Assembly: GCA_019310485.1 (NCBI GenBank)
Contig: JAFDEF010000005.1
Span: 38,583-102,582, forward strand
Length of the DNA stretch: 64,000 nt
Origin: Deltaproteobacteria bacterium
GTDB lineage: Bacteria; Desulfobacterota; DSM-4660; Desulfatiglandales; HGW-15
Reading direction: 5' to 3'
The position numbers and the translations under genes are program-made. The first letter of the stretch is position 1, and every line of letters starts with the position of its first letter. A model generated the notes under the pieces. The model was not told the origin of the DNA. It searched no databases and was given only the letters and a program-made list of their open reading frames with translations. This document shows positions 48,684 through 58,527 of the stretch, piece after piece.

Positions 48684-49934
48684 TTGAAGGACATGGAGAA
48701 AGTTTACCGCAAAGAGCTTGTCACCATGCTAAAGTTTGGTGCCCTTATCAACTCCTCCCTTAATATTGAGCGTATCCTTGAGACTGCCATGAAATGGGCT
48801 GAGGAATTTACCAGAGCAGAAGCAAGTTCTGTCTACCAGCTTGATGAAGAAAAGAAGCTTTTGCTTGTTCGGGTGGCAAGGGGTGAGAAAAAAGAGCCCG
48901 TCAGAAAGATCAAGCTCAAATTGGGCGAGGGGATCGCAGGCTTTGTTGTTAAGACAGGAGAGCCTATGGTGGTTCAGGATGTGCGGAAAGAAAAGCATTT
49001 CAGTGACAAGTTTGACAAGATGACCGGTTTCCAGACCAGATCCATGATTTGCGTCCCCCTTATAATAAGGAATAAGGCGATAGGAGCCCTTCAGGTTCTG
49101 AATAAAAAATCGGGAGAGTCATTTGACCGCTCTGATCTTGAGCTTCTTGTCGGGATGGCTCAACAAATTGCTATAGCCCTGGAAAACGCAAGACTCTATC
49201 AAATAATGAGAAAAAGAGTTAGGTCCACTACGCAGGAGCTGAAAATTACTCAGGAAAAGCTGATTCGTTCCGAGCGCTTGATCGCAATGGGACACTTGGT
49301 CCAGGGGGTCGCCCATGAGATCAGGAATCCGGTGATGACCATAGGGGGCTTTGCGCAAAGGATAAAAAGGGAACTTTCAGACAATAACAAACTAAAGCAG
49401 TACCTGGACATAATTATTGACGAGTCCGGCCGTCTGGAGCACCTCGTCAGACAGGTGCGTCAATTTGCCGAAGTGCAGACAGCCCACCTGAACCCGGAAA
49501 GCCTACAGAGTGTTGTAAGCGAAGTTTTGAGAGACTTCAAGAAAGAGGCAAAAAAGCAGGGGATTAAGCTCAAGTCCAGTATCCCGCGATCTTTACCCCA
49601 AATAAGACTGGATGCCTCCCAAATTGCTATTGCTCTAAGAAATGTTCTGGAAAATGCTGTTGAATCAATGCCAAACGGGGGAACTCTTGCGGTGCGGCTG
49701 AAAAAGAATGACAACTTTATCTCCATGGAAGTAAAGGACACGGGCTATGGCATAGCTCCCGATCAACTGGATTCAATATACGACCCCTTTGTTTCCTCTA
49801 AGACAAGGGGAGCGGGTCTAGGCCTTACCATGGTCCACCAGGTTGTCACGAATCACCATGGCGAGATTAAAATCAACAGCAAATTAGAGAAGGGAACAAC
49901 TGTGATCATAAAATTGCCGATCACAGTGGTTTAG
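48684..49934 (+). CDS. GAF-domain sensor histidine kinase
   Basis: About 416 residues: an N-terminal GAF domain (residues about 20-175, with INSSLNIERILE and ICVPLIIRNKAIGALQVLNK), a coiled coil, the HisKA phosphoacceptor HEIRNPVMTIGGFAQRI, and the HATPase_c motifs NVLENAVESMP, VKDTGYGIAPDQL, and GAGLGLTMVHQVV. It is soluble, so it senses a cytoplasmic ligand. No response regulator is adjacent. The TTG at 48684 after AAAGGTGA is chosen; an ATG at 48693 or an upstream TTG at 48636 is possible. Confidence 0.9.
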   Translation: MKDMEKVYRKELVTMLKFGALINSSLNIERILETAMKWAEEFTRAEASSVYQLDEEKKLLLVRVARGEKKEPVRKIKLKLGEGIAGFVVKTGEPMVVQDVRKEKHFSDKFDKMTGFQTRSMICVPLIIRNKAIGALQVLNKKSGESFDRSDLELLVGMAQQIAIALENARLYQIMRKRVRSTTQELKITQEKLIRSERLIAMGHLVQGVAHEIRNPVMTIGGFAQRIKRELSDNNKLKQYLDIIIDESGRLEHLVRQVRQFAEVQTAHLNPESLQSVVSEVLRDFKKEAKKQGIKLKSSIPRSLPQIRLDASQIAIALRNVLENAVESMPNGGTLAVRLKKNDNFISMEVKDTGYGIAPDQLDSIYDPFVSSKTRGAGLGLTMVHQVVTNHHGEIKINSKLEKGTTVIIKLPITVV

Positions 49935-49984
49935 TGGTTGAATAGCCAAACATAAAGGAGGGACCCGGTTTCAGGGGAAACATT

Positions 49985-50890
49985 ATGAAAAAAAGAAACA
50001 GGGGGCTGTCCAGGACGGCACTGATTATTATTGTAATTGTAGGAGCGGCTATCTTGGCAGGCTATTTTCTCGGAAGAGAAATACTGCGGGAAGAGTCACG
50101 GAAGATGGTCGCTGCTAAGCCTCAAGAGCACACTGAAAATAGGCCCACGTCCCAAATACCAGAAAAGCTCACACCTGAAAAAGGCAAGCCTTTTGTATCC
50201 GAGGAAATCAAGAAATCAATACCACCCCAGAGTGAAGAAAGGGGTCCTAAGAGCCAGGAGGACTACTGTGCCCAGATTCAAAAGGACATCACCGAGTTTT
50301 TCGACTATCTGGATACCAAGCCCTATATAAAGCACCTGGAAAACGATCAAGATTCTTATTCGCACTTCAAGAGACTGATAAAAGGCCTTTCTTCACGGCC
50401 TCCTGTGCCTGCAGGAGAAGGTGTCGATTCAGCTCTCATTGCAAGGAACGTGTTTCATTTATACAGGGTGTTGGACAAGGGGGATATCAGATTTATCAAA
50501 GCTATTCTCAGAAACGAGCAAGATACCCTTGAAATGAACATGGATCTTTTTTACAAGTGGCTCATGCTTGGCAACAGGTGCCCGGATTCTGAAGGTATCA
50601 GGCCGCCACTGGAAGTATTATATGACTATGCTGGCTTTTTCCTGAACACCATTGGGGGAAGAGCCTACCTGTTCAGGAGGCCTCTCAAACTGAGGCTTCT
50701 TTGCACCTATTACAGTCTTCTGATAATCCACGAGGCTGACAAAAAGGGGAAAAATAGTTACGGGATAGATATATTCCCCATGATAGACCCTCTTGCCAAG
50801 GAAATCACGGTCTATTCCGACCTTCAATTCAGAGAAGAGTACGTGAAAAACCTGGACCAACTGGAAAGGTATTACATCCAAAAAAGATAG
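49985..50890 (+). CDS. membrane-anchored hypothetical protein
   Basis: A 301-residue protein with one N-terminal transmembrane helix (ALIIIVIVGAAILAGYFLG), a Pro/Lys/Glu-rich linker to about residue 90, then a helical domain with ITEFFDYLDTKPYIKHL and YAGFFLNTIGGRAYLFRR. I do not recognise a family. It follows the histidine kinase on the same strand by 50 bases and could be its periplasmic or cytoplasmic partner. The orientation of the soluble domain is uncertain. Confidence 0.7.
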   Translation: MKKRNRGLSRTALIIIVIVGAAILAGYFLGREILREESRKMVAAKPQEHTENRPTSQIPEKLTPEKGKPFVSEEIKKSIPPQSEERGPKSQEDYCAQIQKDITEFFDYLDTKPYIKHLENDQDSYSHFKRLIKGLSSRPPVPAGEGVDSALIARNVFHLYRVLDKGDIRFIKAILRNEQDTLEMNMDLFYKWLMLGNRCPDSEGIRPPLEVLYDYAGFFLNTIGGRAYLFRRPLKLRLLCTYYSLLIIHEADKKGKNSYGIDIFPMIDPLAKEITVYSDLQFREEYVKNLDQLERYYIQKR

Positions 50891-51260
50891 ACTCTCTTTG
50901 CTGAAATTGCCGCCATTTGAAAATACATCCCACCTCCGCGGCATAAAGCCCCACCACCGGATACCTGGACCAAAATTTGGAAAATTCTTGAAAACGCAGT
51001 GGTTGTGGAAAATTGTGCTGCCTAGGTGCGGGCATGATGCGGGCTTGGGTTAAATTCATTCACTTTGGTAGAGCAGTATTGTCAAGGTTTATGCTATAAT
51101 ATTTTCGCTGTAGGCAGGATGCTCACGTTTGAGATCAGGGCAAGTAGCATCTCAAATGCGGGAGAAGCGTACTTGTATGTTTAGCTGCTAAGGCAGTTTT
51201 GCTAGGGATTGAGGTGGGGCAAAATGTAATACCGGTTTAGAAAATTGAAGAGGGAGTAGC
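50891..51260. other. leader region of cdaA with extended -10 and inverted repeat
   Basis: 370 bases without a gene. An extended -10, TGCTATAAT, lies at 51092-51100. It has no good -35 at the right distance. Downstream, TTTGAGAT (51128-51135) and ATCTCAAA (51149-51156) form an 8-bp inverted repeat that would be in the leader. It could be an operator or RNA hairpin. I did not match a known c-di-AMP riboswitch. Confidence 0.4.
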
Positions 51261-52508
51261 ATGCACCTCGTTGCTATTATGTCAAATCTACGTCTCCAGG
51301 ATGTGCTTGACATCCTGTTTCTCACATTTGTGGCATACCATCTCTACCAGTGGTTCCGGGGCACAAAGGCCTTCAAGGCCCTGGTAGGATTACTGGTACT
51401 GGGCATCATTTTCACAATAGCACGCACATGGGGGCTGTTTTTGACCACTTGGGTATTCCAGATACTTTGGCAGGTACTTGTTCTGCTTCTCATTATCCTT
51501 TTTCAATCAGAGATTCGTCAGGCATTGGAAAGGGTGAATCCCCTCCAGGCGCTGGGTCTTCGCAAAAGAAGGACTCCCGGAAAATGGGTCAACGAACTTT
51601 CTGATGCAGTATTCCAGATGGCAAGAGAAAGGATTGGAGCCCTGATAATCATCGAAAGAGAGGATAGAGTGGAGGAGTTGATCACTGGTGGGCAAGAGCT
51701 GGAAGGGACTCCGAATGCTGAACTGGTATTGAGCATTTTTCAAAAGCACTCACCCCTTCATGACGGGGCCATTGTAATAAGGGACGGCAGGGTTACTCAC
51801 GTGGCCTGTTATCTTCCCCTCAGCTCTGATGGCGGACTACCATCTGAGTGGGGAACCCGGCACAGGGCCGCATTAGGTCTCAGCGAGCGTTGTGATGCTC
51901 TGGTCATAGTCGTTTCCGAAGAACGTGGTGAAGTATCACTGGTCGTAGAAAGCAAGGTTGAGCATCCCGCGGCAGCCGAAGAGCTTTCAAGAAGGGTTCT
52001 GGAAACATTCCGCATGCTTGCCCCATCAAAGCTCACAATTCGGGAGAAAATTCAGTCTGGGATCTTAAACCAGTGGCGAGTAAAGGCAGGGGCGTTTGTC
52101 CTGGTCATGGTATTTTGGTTACTCCTGGCAGGGCAGCAAGATTTTGAAGTGGCTTTCAGTGTTCCGCTACAGCTAAAGAACGTACCTCAAAAGATGGAAA
52201 TTCTTGACCCACACGACCCTCGTATAATGCTCAGGGTACGAGGACTTCGAAAAGACGCCAGCACATTGAGCGACAAGAACGTGCGCGCGGTGCTGGATCT
52301 GTCGGCTGCAAGTTTCGGCAGGAGAACGTTTACCATAACCGCAAACCAGATTTTGCTTCCCAGTGAAGGGGTTCGCATTATGAGTATTGAGCCGCATGAA
52401 ATAAGATTCAAATTTAGAGTAAAGCCCTCCCCAATTACAGGGAACAAAGGAATCAAGGCAGCGCCACCAGGAAGTGCTCCCGGAAGTCCTCGGGACTTGC
52501 TACGCTAG
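51261..52508 (+). CDS. cdaA: membrane diadenylate cyclase CdaA fused to a YbbR-like domain
   Basis: Residues 1-265 form the CdaA type of cyclic di-AMP synthase: membrane helices up to about residue 80, then the DAC domain with active-site DGA (LHDGAIVIRDG) and RHR (GTRHRAALGLSERCD). After a further transmembrane helix at about 275-295 comes a periplasmic YbbR/CdaR-type beta domain (FSVPLQLKNVPQKMEI). In Firmicutes these are two genes, cdaA and cdaR, where CdaR modulates CdaA. Here they are one protein. GGGAGTAGC precedes the ATG. Confidence 0.92.
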   Translation: MHLVAIMSNLRLQDVLDILFLTFVAYHLYQWFRGTKAFKALVGLLVLGIIFTIARTWGLFLTTWVFQILWQVLVLLLIILFQSEIRQALERVNPLQALGLRKRRTPGKWVNELSDAVFQMARERIGALIIIEREDRVEELITGGQELEGTPNAELVLSIFQKHSPLHDGAIVIRDGRVTHVACYLPLSSDGGLPSEWGTRHRAALGLSERCDALVIVVSEERGEVSLVVESKVEHPAAAEELSRRVLETFRMLAPSKLTIREKIQSGILNQWRVKAGAFVLVMVFWLLLAGQQDFEVAFSVPLQLKNVPQKMEILDPHDPRIMLRVRGLRKDASTLSDKNVRAVLDLSAASFGRRTFTITANQILLPSEGVRIMSIEPHEIRFKFRVKPSPITGNKGIKAAPPGSAPGSPRDLLR

Positions 52509-52625
52509 TTTCTCCAGAACTTCTGGGCGCGGGAAGCCATCAAGGACAAAGGGTTCCCTTAACCCATCAATACCTCCTTGCCCTGGCAGCCAGAGCAAGC
52601 GGTTTTTGCTGCCCTTGTTAATAGT

Positions 52626-52653
52626 TTGACAGGGCGCAAGAAAATATTATATG
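52626..52653 (+). promoter_or_regulatory. probable promoter of the inositol-phosphate synthase gene
   Basis: TTGACA at 52626-52631, a 16-base spacer, and TATATG at 52648-52653, about 126 bases before the coding start. It is in the 270-base gap after cdaA. Confidence 0.5.
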
Positions 52654-52778
52654 AATGCTTTTCGTAATTGCGCAGGTATTTAGGTTAAAAACTGAAGGCA
52701 GCGTTCAGTCCGTCCACCTGAGTAGTTGCTACTTTTCGCTACAAGATAATATGGTTTGTTGATAAGGGGTTTTTTGAT

Positions 52779-53885
52779 ATGGGTAAGATCAGGATCGCTA
52801 TTGCGGGAATTGGAAACTGTGCCAGCGCGCTTGTTCAGGGTATCGAATACTACAAGAGCAGGAACAGTAATAATGCCATTGGATTCATGCACTGGAACCT
52901 GGGTGGGTATGAGCCTGGAGATGTTGAAGTCGTCACAGCTTTTGATATTGATAAAAGGAAAGTAGGAAAGGATCTGGCTGAGGCTATTTTTCAGCCCCCC
53001 AATTGTACAAGGGATATCTGCCCGGATGTGCCCAAAAAGGGTGTAATAGTAAAAATGGGCAGGATACTTGACAGCTTTGCCGAGCACATGAGGAACTATG
53101 ATGAAAAATATACCTTCTTGCCTTCTCCTGAACCGGAGGCAAGGGAAGAAGACATTGTAGGGGCACTGAAGGAATCAGGGGCCGAAATTCTTCTCAATTA
53201 CCTGCCTGTTGGCTCTGAGGATGCGGTAAGATTTTATGCGGAGTGTGCCTTAAAGGCGGGAGTTGGTTTTATTAACAACATGCCTGTGTTTATAGCAAGT
53301 GATCCCTACTGGGCGAGCCGTTTTCAAGAAGCGAACCTGCCGATAATAGGAGATGACGTAAAGTCACAGCTGGGTGCCACCATTGTGCACAGGGTACTGA
53401 CCAACCTTTTCAAGAATAGGGGGGTCGAGCTGGTCCGGACATACCAGCTAAATACGGGAGGAAACACGGATTTCTTGAATATGCTTGATAGAAATCGTCT
53501 GCGCTCAAAAAAGAAATCCAAGACCCAATCCGTGCAGTCACAACTGGGGGATCACCCGCTGGAGAACGAAAACATTCATATTGGGCCAAGCGACTGGGTG
53601 GCGTGGCAGAAAGATAACAAGATCTGCTTTATTCGCATGGAAGGAAAACTTTTCGGTGACATACCCATGGACCTGGAACTGCGGCTCTCAGTGGAAGACT
53701 CACCCAATTCAGGGGGTGTTGTTATAGATGCGATCAGGTGTTGTAAGCTTGCCCTTGACAGAGGAAAAGGAGGAGTGCTTTATTCTCCATCTGCCTATTT
53801 CATGAAACACCCGCCAAGGCAGTTTACAGATGATGAGGCACGCAGGATGATGGAGGAGTTCATTGCAGGGAAAAGGGACGATTGA
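52779..53885 (+). CDS. ino1: inositol-3-phosphate synthase
   Basis: The 368-residue protein is of the short bacterial/archaeal type. It shows an N-terminal Rossmann motif IAIAGIGNCASALVQGIEYY, NYLPVGSEDA, FINNMPVFIAS, and the catalytic region DDVKSQLGATIVHRVL and YQLNTGGNTDFLNM with the active-site lysines. It turns glucose-6-phosphate into inositol-3-phosphate with bound NAD. Use in phosphatidylinositol or an inositol solute is likely but not fixed. It is followed by a macro-domain gene. Confidence 0.92.
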   Translation: MGKIRIAIAGIGNCASALVQGIEYYKSRNSNNAIGFMHWNLGGYEPGDVEVVTAFDIDKRKVGKDLAEAIFQPPNCTRDICPDVPKKGVIVKMGRILDSFAEHMRNYDEKYTFLPSPEPEAREEDIVGALKESGAEILLNYLPVGSEDAVRFYAECALKAGVGFINNMPVFIASDPYWASRFQEANLPIIGDDVKSQLGATIVHRVLTNLFKNRGVELVRTYQLNTGGNTDFLNMLDRNRLRSKKKSKTQSVQSQLGDHPLENENIHIGPSDWVAWQKDNKICFIRMEGKLFGDIPMDLELRLSVEDSPNSGGVVIDAIRCCKLALDRGKGGVLYSPSAYFMKHPPRQFTDDEARRMMEEFIAGKRDD

Positions 53886-53988
53886 GGTGTTTAAATAGTA
53901 TGTATCTTTCCGGTAGCTCAATTCAATAACTTTGATGCCAGGAACTCAACTCCCCCCACCAGGAAAAACGTTGAGCAGGAGGGATATT

Positions 53989-54507
53989 ATGCGCGAAAGA
54001 ATTGAAATCTTTGAAGGTGACATTACCAAGCAGCAGGTGGACGCAATAGTAAATGCGGCCAACACCTCCCTTCTGGGAGGAGGAGGCGTGGATGGTGCTA
54101 TCCACCGGGCTGCAGGACCTGAGCTGCTTGAGGAAACAAGAAAGATCGGAGGGTGCCCCACCGGTGAGGCAAGAGTGAGCAAAGGATATCGCCTCCCTGC
54201 CAAATGGGTGATCCATACTGTAGGGCCGGTGTGGGCTGGTGGGAACAGAAACGAGGATCAATTGCTTGCAAGTTGCTACAGGAATTCTTTGAAAGCTGGG
54301 ACGGAGCTGGGTGCAAAGACCATTGCCTTCCCTTCCATAAGTACCGGCGCTTACGGGTTTCCCCTGGAAAGGGCCACAGAGATAGCGCTCAGGGAGACCA
54401 AGAACTTCCTGGAGGCGGACAAGAGCTTGGAAAAAGTAATATTCGTTTGCTTTGGCCAAAAGGTGTTCAACACCTATAAAGAGGTTGCAAAACGCATTTT
54501 TGGCTAA
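53989..54507 (+). CDS. macro-domain protein (ADP-ribose/O-acetyl-ADP-ribose deacylase type)
   Basis: A 172-residue single-domain protein of the MacroD/YmdB type: [39 protein letters not shown] is split over motifs for the distal ribose and pyrophosphate, with a later [12 protein letters not shown] loop. It should bind or cleave ADP-ribose conjugates. The ATG at 53989 is chosen because AGGAGGG lies just before it; the open frame extends to 53932. This is chromosomal and unrelated to the DarG macro domain at the right edge. Confidence 0.92.
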   Translation: MRERIEIFEGDITKQQVDAIVNAANTSLLGGGGVDGAIHRAAGPELLEETRKIGGCPTGEARVSKGYRLPAKWVIHTVGPVWAGGNRNEDQLLASCYRNSLKAGTELGAKTIAFPSISTGAYGFPLERATEIALRETKNFLEADKSLEKVIFVCFGQKVFNTYKEVAKRIFG

Positions 54508-54586
54508 TAACTTGGCCTTGGCCTGAACAACGTACGGACGATAAATTTTGGTTCTTGGGGGCCTGTTTCGTCCTCCACTTAGCTCT

Positions 54587-55657
54587 CTAGTCTTTGAATG
54601 CCCTCACTTTTATCAATTCTGCCACAATGCTGATGGCAATCTCCTCGGGTGTCTCTGCCCCAATTTCAAGGCCAATCGGCGCGTGAACTCTCTTAAGATC
54701 ATCTTCACTGAATCCTTCCTCTTTGAGCCTTTCAAAAATGGCAGACACCTTTCTCCGGCTACCTATCATGCCTATGTACCTCGCTTTTGTTTTCAGGGCC
54801 TGGGCAAGCACAACCTTGTCATGTATATGCCCCCTGGTAACAATCACAAGAAAGGATGATTCATCAACGGGCAGTTTTTCCATGACCCCTTCAAAGGAAT
54901 ACCTGTAAACTTTTGAGGCTTCCGGAAATTTACCCGGGTCGGCAAAGTCCGGGCGATCGTCAACAACCACCACCTTAAACCCCGCCATGCTTGCCACTGG
55001 GACAATTTTTGAAGACACGTGTCCTGCGCCGAAAACATAGAGGACCGGATCTGCTGCGACAGGTTCAACGAAAAATTCAAGGTTTCGCCCCGCGCTATCA
55101 CGATAAGCTAAAATTGTGCCCTGGCGCATCTTGAGAAAATCCCCGACACCCCGGGCAAGCTTTTCCTCTATCCCTTCCTCCACGTGGAGTGACCCGGCTC
55201 TTTGACCCCCAGAGCCAAGGAACATCCTGCTTGCCTTTCCTTTTTCCCACAGCTCAGTGTTAAGGAGGATGGCAACAATCCCGGAGCCTCCTCTTTTCTG
55301 GATGTCCGAGACATTTTTGAACACAGCCACAGCTCCGGAGTCCTCAGGGGCCAAAGGCTCCAGGAAGATCTCAGTATCACCACCACAGAGCATGTCAGTG
55401 TTAGCCACATCCGTCCCTTTTAAGCTGAAACTCAAGCGATCAGGCAGGCGCATTTTGAAAATGTTCTCGGCCTTTTTGAGAACCGTTGCTTCAAGCACTC
55501 CCCCACCAATGGTACCCAGAAAAGAGCCATCTACCTTCACCAGACACTTAGTGCCAACTCCTCTTGGCCCTGATCCTGTCAGTTTAATAATAGTTGCAAG
55601 AACTAAGAACTCTCCTTTTTGAAGGTTCTCTGCAATATCCCTATAGATCGATTCCAT
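54587..55657 (-). CDS. XdhC/CoxI-family molybdenum-enzyme maturation protein
   Basis: About 356 residues with the XdhC N-terminal block (LATIIKLTGSGPRGVGTKCLV, GTIGGGVLEATV, DMLCGGD) and a C-terminal Rossmann domain (LYVFGAGHVSSKIVPVASMAGF, VVDDRPDFA). XdhC proteins bind molybdenum cofactor and help sulfurate or insert it in xanthine-dehydrogenase-like hydroxylases. It overlaps yqeC, a factor for selenium-dependent molybdenum hydroxylases, so it may serve a selenium form. No hydroxylase gene is in the window. The start is set by GGAG eight bases before the ATG at 55657. Confidence 0.88.
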   Translation of the reverse strand: MESIYRDIAENLQKGEFLVLATIIKLTGSGPRGVGTKCLVKVDGSFLGTIGGGVLEATVLKKAENIFKMRLPDRLSFSLKGTDVANTDMLCGGDTEIFLEPLAPEDSGAVAVFKNVSDIQKRGGSGIVAILLNTELWEKGKASRMFLGSGGQRAGSLHVEEGIEEKLARGVGDFLKMRQGTILAYRDSAGRNLEFFVEPVAADPVLYVFGAGHVSSKIVPVASMAGFKVVVVDDRPDFADPGKFPEASKVYRYSFEGVMEKLPVDESSFLVIVTRGHIHDKVVLAQALKTKARYIGMIGSRRKVSAIFERLKEEGFSEDDLKRVHAPIGLEIGAETPEEIAISIVAELIKVRAFKD

Positions 55658-56447
55658 TGTTTTCACTCCTGCCCCTCAGGACCTCGTATTCTCCCCCTTC
55701 TACTGATCCCATTACAACTCGCTCTATTTTTCCCTGGCCTTTTTCAAGGATTACGCTTGCCAGCTCTTTAGCAATACCTCTTTCTTTTAGCAGGTCGAGT
55801 TTATTAAGGAATACGATTCTGTGCGCACCATCAGGGCTTCCCTTGAATAGCCCCTCATGATTGAGGAAAAGTCTTACAACCGCTGGAGGTACCAGCCTTT
55901 CCCCGGGAGGAACCCCTGTTAACTTGCTGACAAGATCTATCCTGAAGGCCATGCTTGGCTCCAATCGCCGGCCCAGCGCCTCCACTCCGAGCATGGCTAT
56001 GACCTTTGTTGCCGAACCGGGAATAACCGGCTCATGTTCAGAGGGCGCTTTCACGGGATGCCCGGCAGCACCGTCTGCTTCCAGGATCAGGTAATCGATA
56101 GCGGTGTCCTGGAAAAGCCCGTCTGCAAGAGATGGACTGATCCCCATTACCTTTCCTGTTTGGAGAAGATCCCGGGCCAGAAAGACATATCCCCCTGTTT
56201 TGAAAACCTCTTTTATTTTAGCACGCCAGGCAGGATCCTTTTCCGTAAATAGCACGGTAGGGGCAGTACAGGCTTCCCGGTGCCAGAGCTTTGTTGTGCA
56301 GGAAGTGACCAGGTGCCGCCCGGCTTGCTTCAATTCCTCCGCAAGGGTAAACAACAATGTGGTCTTCCCGCCCCCGCCAACCAGGGCAACGTGTTCCCTG
56401 GGCCCCAGCCCCAGGGCTTGTACCAAGGTTCTGTGCGATTTTTCCAA
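55641..56447 (-). CDS. yqeC: selenium-dependent hydroxylase accessory protein YqeC
   Basis: The 268-residue putative P-loop protein has VALVGGGGKTTLLFTLA at about 20-36, TSCTTKLWH, YLILEADGAAGHPVKAPSEHEPVIP, and VFLNKLDLL. These match the YqeC family known from organisms with a labile selenium cofactor on molybdenum hydroxylases. Its biochemical activity is unclear. It lies 21 bases after selB and overlaps xdhC by 26 bases (17 if xdhC starts at 55657), so the three genes form one selenium-linked operon. The TTG start at 56447 has no strong ribosome site. Confidence 0.88.
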   Translation of the reverse strand: MEKSHRTLVQALGLGPREHVALVGGGGKTTLLFTLAEELKQAGRHLVTSCTTKLWHREACTAPTVLFTEKDPAWRAKIKEVFKTGGYVFLARDLLQTGKVMGISPSLADGLFQDTAIDYLILEADGAAGHPVKAPSEHEPVIPGSATKVIAMLGVEALGRRLEPSMAFRIDLVSKLTGVPPGERLVPPAVVRLFLNHEGLFKGSPDGAHRIVFLNKLDLLKERGIAKELASVILEKGQGKIERVVMGSVEGGEYEVLRGRSENNGIDL

Positions 56448-56468
56448 TTTTCAGGCTCAAACTGGCTG

Positions 56469-58379
56469 TTAAGTACTACTTTTTCTTAGAATGCGCTTGT
56501 CTCCTACCCTGACTGTCACCTGGCTGTGGTCAAAATATTCAAGCAGAGGAATCGTATATTTTCTCGAAGCGTTGGTCATGCTTTTAAACTCGGGAGTGTC
56601 TATCTCTCCATTTTGTCTCAAGAACTCAATCAATTTTTTCCTGAGGCCCTCAATAACATTCCTGTGGAAGTAAAGATCCTCTTTCACCTTGACCAGGATA
56701 CCGTCTTTTACCATGACCTGGAGAAGTTCATCAGCATCACTTCCGCCAAGCTTTTCTTTCACTTCTCTAAAATAAGGAGGTTGAAGGCCCCCCTTGAGAT
56801 AAATTTCCTCGATTTTGCTCCTTACTTTTTCCTGGTCTCTGGCAAGGGTGACCCTGTGTCCTTTCAATCGGAGTATTTCCCTTTCTTGAACTATGACGTT
56901 TTCTTCTACGAGCTGGTTGACAAGGTAGTTGAAAAGCTTTTGATTATCCGACCATTTCAGCCTGGAGCGGAGCTCTTCCTTTAGGAGCCCCCCCTTGAGG
57001 GGGAAGTCACGGTGATATTCTGCAAGTATTTTTGTGATTTCATCCCTTGCTTTCCCCAAGAAGTCAGCATGCAAGAAAAGACCGCTTTCCTTGTCAAAAA
57101 GCATTATCTTTTTCTGGGCAGCCAGGTCATTCAATATTTTTTCCAGGCTTTTCTTGCTCGCGTTTGTCAGGAAAGGCAAAATTGAGCGCTTTACTCCTTT
57201 GTAGCGACCTGAGGCAATGTATTGTTCCGTGATCCTGCCAAGATCTCCACTGTCCAGAACCTTGAGTTCTGCCAGCACCTTTTCGGAAAAACGCTTCTTT
57301 TTTTGCGGAAGAGCGTTCAGGATCTCGCCACCTCCTATGGTTCTTACGGGGGAGTAACTTCGCAGCACATAGCGGTCGTGGGCAAGGACCACTGTGGGCT
57401 GTTCGAGCCTTATCTGAGAATAGCAACGATCTCCCGGCTTCAGCTCATCCCTGTCAAGTAGAATAACGGTTGAGATGATTTCACTCGTTCCGGTATGGAA
57501 CCTTACTTTGGCCCTGTTTTTCAGCATTCGGGGGGCACTCGGCAGCAGTTCCAGCACCACGTCAACCATGTAGGTGGGTTTTAGGGAGTCCTCGCTTGCA
57601 AGAACATCGCCGCGCTGAATCTGTCTTTTTTCTACACCCTGAAGATTAATTGCAGTCCTGAGCCCTGCCCTGGAATGGCTGACCTCTCGATTGTGGACCT
57701 GGATTCCCCTTACACGGGTGCTGAACCCTTCCGGATAAATCGTTACTTCATCCCCGGTGTTAATCTCTCCCGATATGGTAGTGCCCGTAATAACCGTGCC
57801 AAACCCTTTCATTGTAAAAACGCGGTCAATGGGGAGTCGGAAAAAATTACCGGTTTCTCTCTCTGGAATTTCCTTCACAAGTTCGTCAAGTACCCCCAAT
57901 AATTCTTCAAGCCCCTGGCCTGTAAGGGATGAGACTTCAACAACCGGTGCATCTTCCAGGAACGTTCCTGAAAGAAACTCCCTCACGTCCTCCCTTACCA
58001 GCTCAAGCCATTCCTCATCCACCATATCTATCTTGGTAAGGACAACAAGCCCCCGTTTCACTTTCAACAGCTCGCAGATCTCCAGGTGCTCCCTGGTTTG
58101 AGGCATTACACCCTCGTCTGCGGCAATTATCATGGCAACAAGATCAATGCCCGTAGCGCCTGCAACCATGTTCTTGACGAATTTTTCGTGGCCGGGCACG
58201 TCCACGATCCCCAGCACCTGTCCGCTCGGCAATTGGAGGTGCGCAAAGCCCAGTTCAATTGTTATCCCCCGTTCTTTTTCCTCTTTTAGCCGGTCGGTAT
58301 CTATACCGGTTAACGCCTTAATAAGGGCAGTCTTACCGTGATCAATGTGCCCTGCTGTTCCCAGGATTATCTGCTTCAT
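56469..58379 (-). CDS. selB: selenocysteine-specific translation elongation factor SelB
   Basis: The 636-residue GTPase delivers Sec-tRNA to UGA codons marked by a SECIS element. G-domain motifs are [46 protein letters not shown] and [11 protein letters not shown]-Tu-like domains II and III follow ([18 protein letters not shown]). From about residue 380 come the C-terminal winged-helix domains that bind SECIS RNA. The ATG at 58379 is preceded by AAAGGTG. This shows the organism decodes UGA as selenocysteine and supports the cooS assignment. Confidence 0.95.
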   Translation of the reverse strand: MKQIILGTAGHIDHGKTALIKALTGIDTDRLKEEKERGITIELGFAHLQLPSGQVLGIVDVPGHEKFVKNMVAGATGIDLVAMIIAADEGVMPQTREHLEICELLKVKRGLVVLTKIDMVDEEWLELVREDVREFLSGTFLEDAPVVEVSSLTGQGLEELLGVLDELVKEIPERETGNFFRLPIDRVFTMKGFGTVITGTTISGEINTGDEVTIYPEGFSTRVRGIQVHNREVSHSRAGLRTAINLQGVEKRQIQRGDVLASEDSLKPTYMVDVVLELLPSAPRMLKNRAKVRFHTGTSEIISTVILLDRDELKPGDRCYSQIRLEQPTVVLAHDRYVLRSYSPVRTIGGGEILNALPQKKKRFSEKVLAELKVLDSGDLGRITEQYIASGRYKGVKRSILPFLTNASKKSLEKILNDLAAQKKIMLFDKESGLFLHADFLGKARDEITKILAEYHRDFPLKGGLLKEELRSRLKWSDNQKLFNYLVNQLVEENVIVQEREILRLKGHRVTLARDQEKVRSKIEEIYLKGGLQPPYFREVKEKLGGSDADELLQVMVKDGILVKVKEDLYFHRNVIEGLRKKLIEFLRQNGEIDTPEFKSMTNASRKYTIPLLEYFDHSQVTVRVGDKRILRKSST

Positions 58380-58527
58380 TACTGTTGCACCTTTTAGCAT
58401 TATAATACCCTATACTCAGTTAAATAAAAGGAATGCCAAATATTGTCAACTTATACACCCGCGGCCCTCAAACCTTCAATAAATTAGTTGACCCCAACAT
58501 TTGGTTTTGCTAAATAAGAATTACAAA

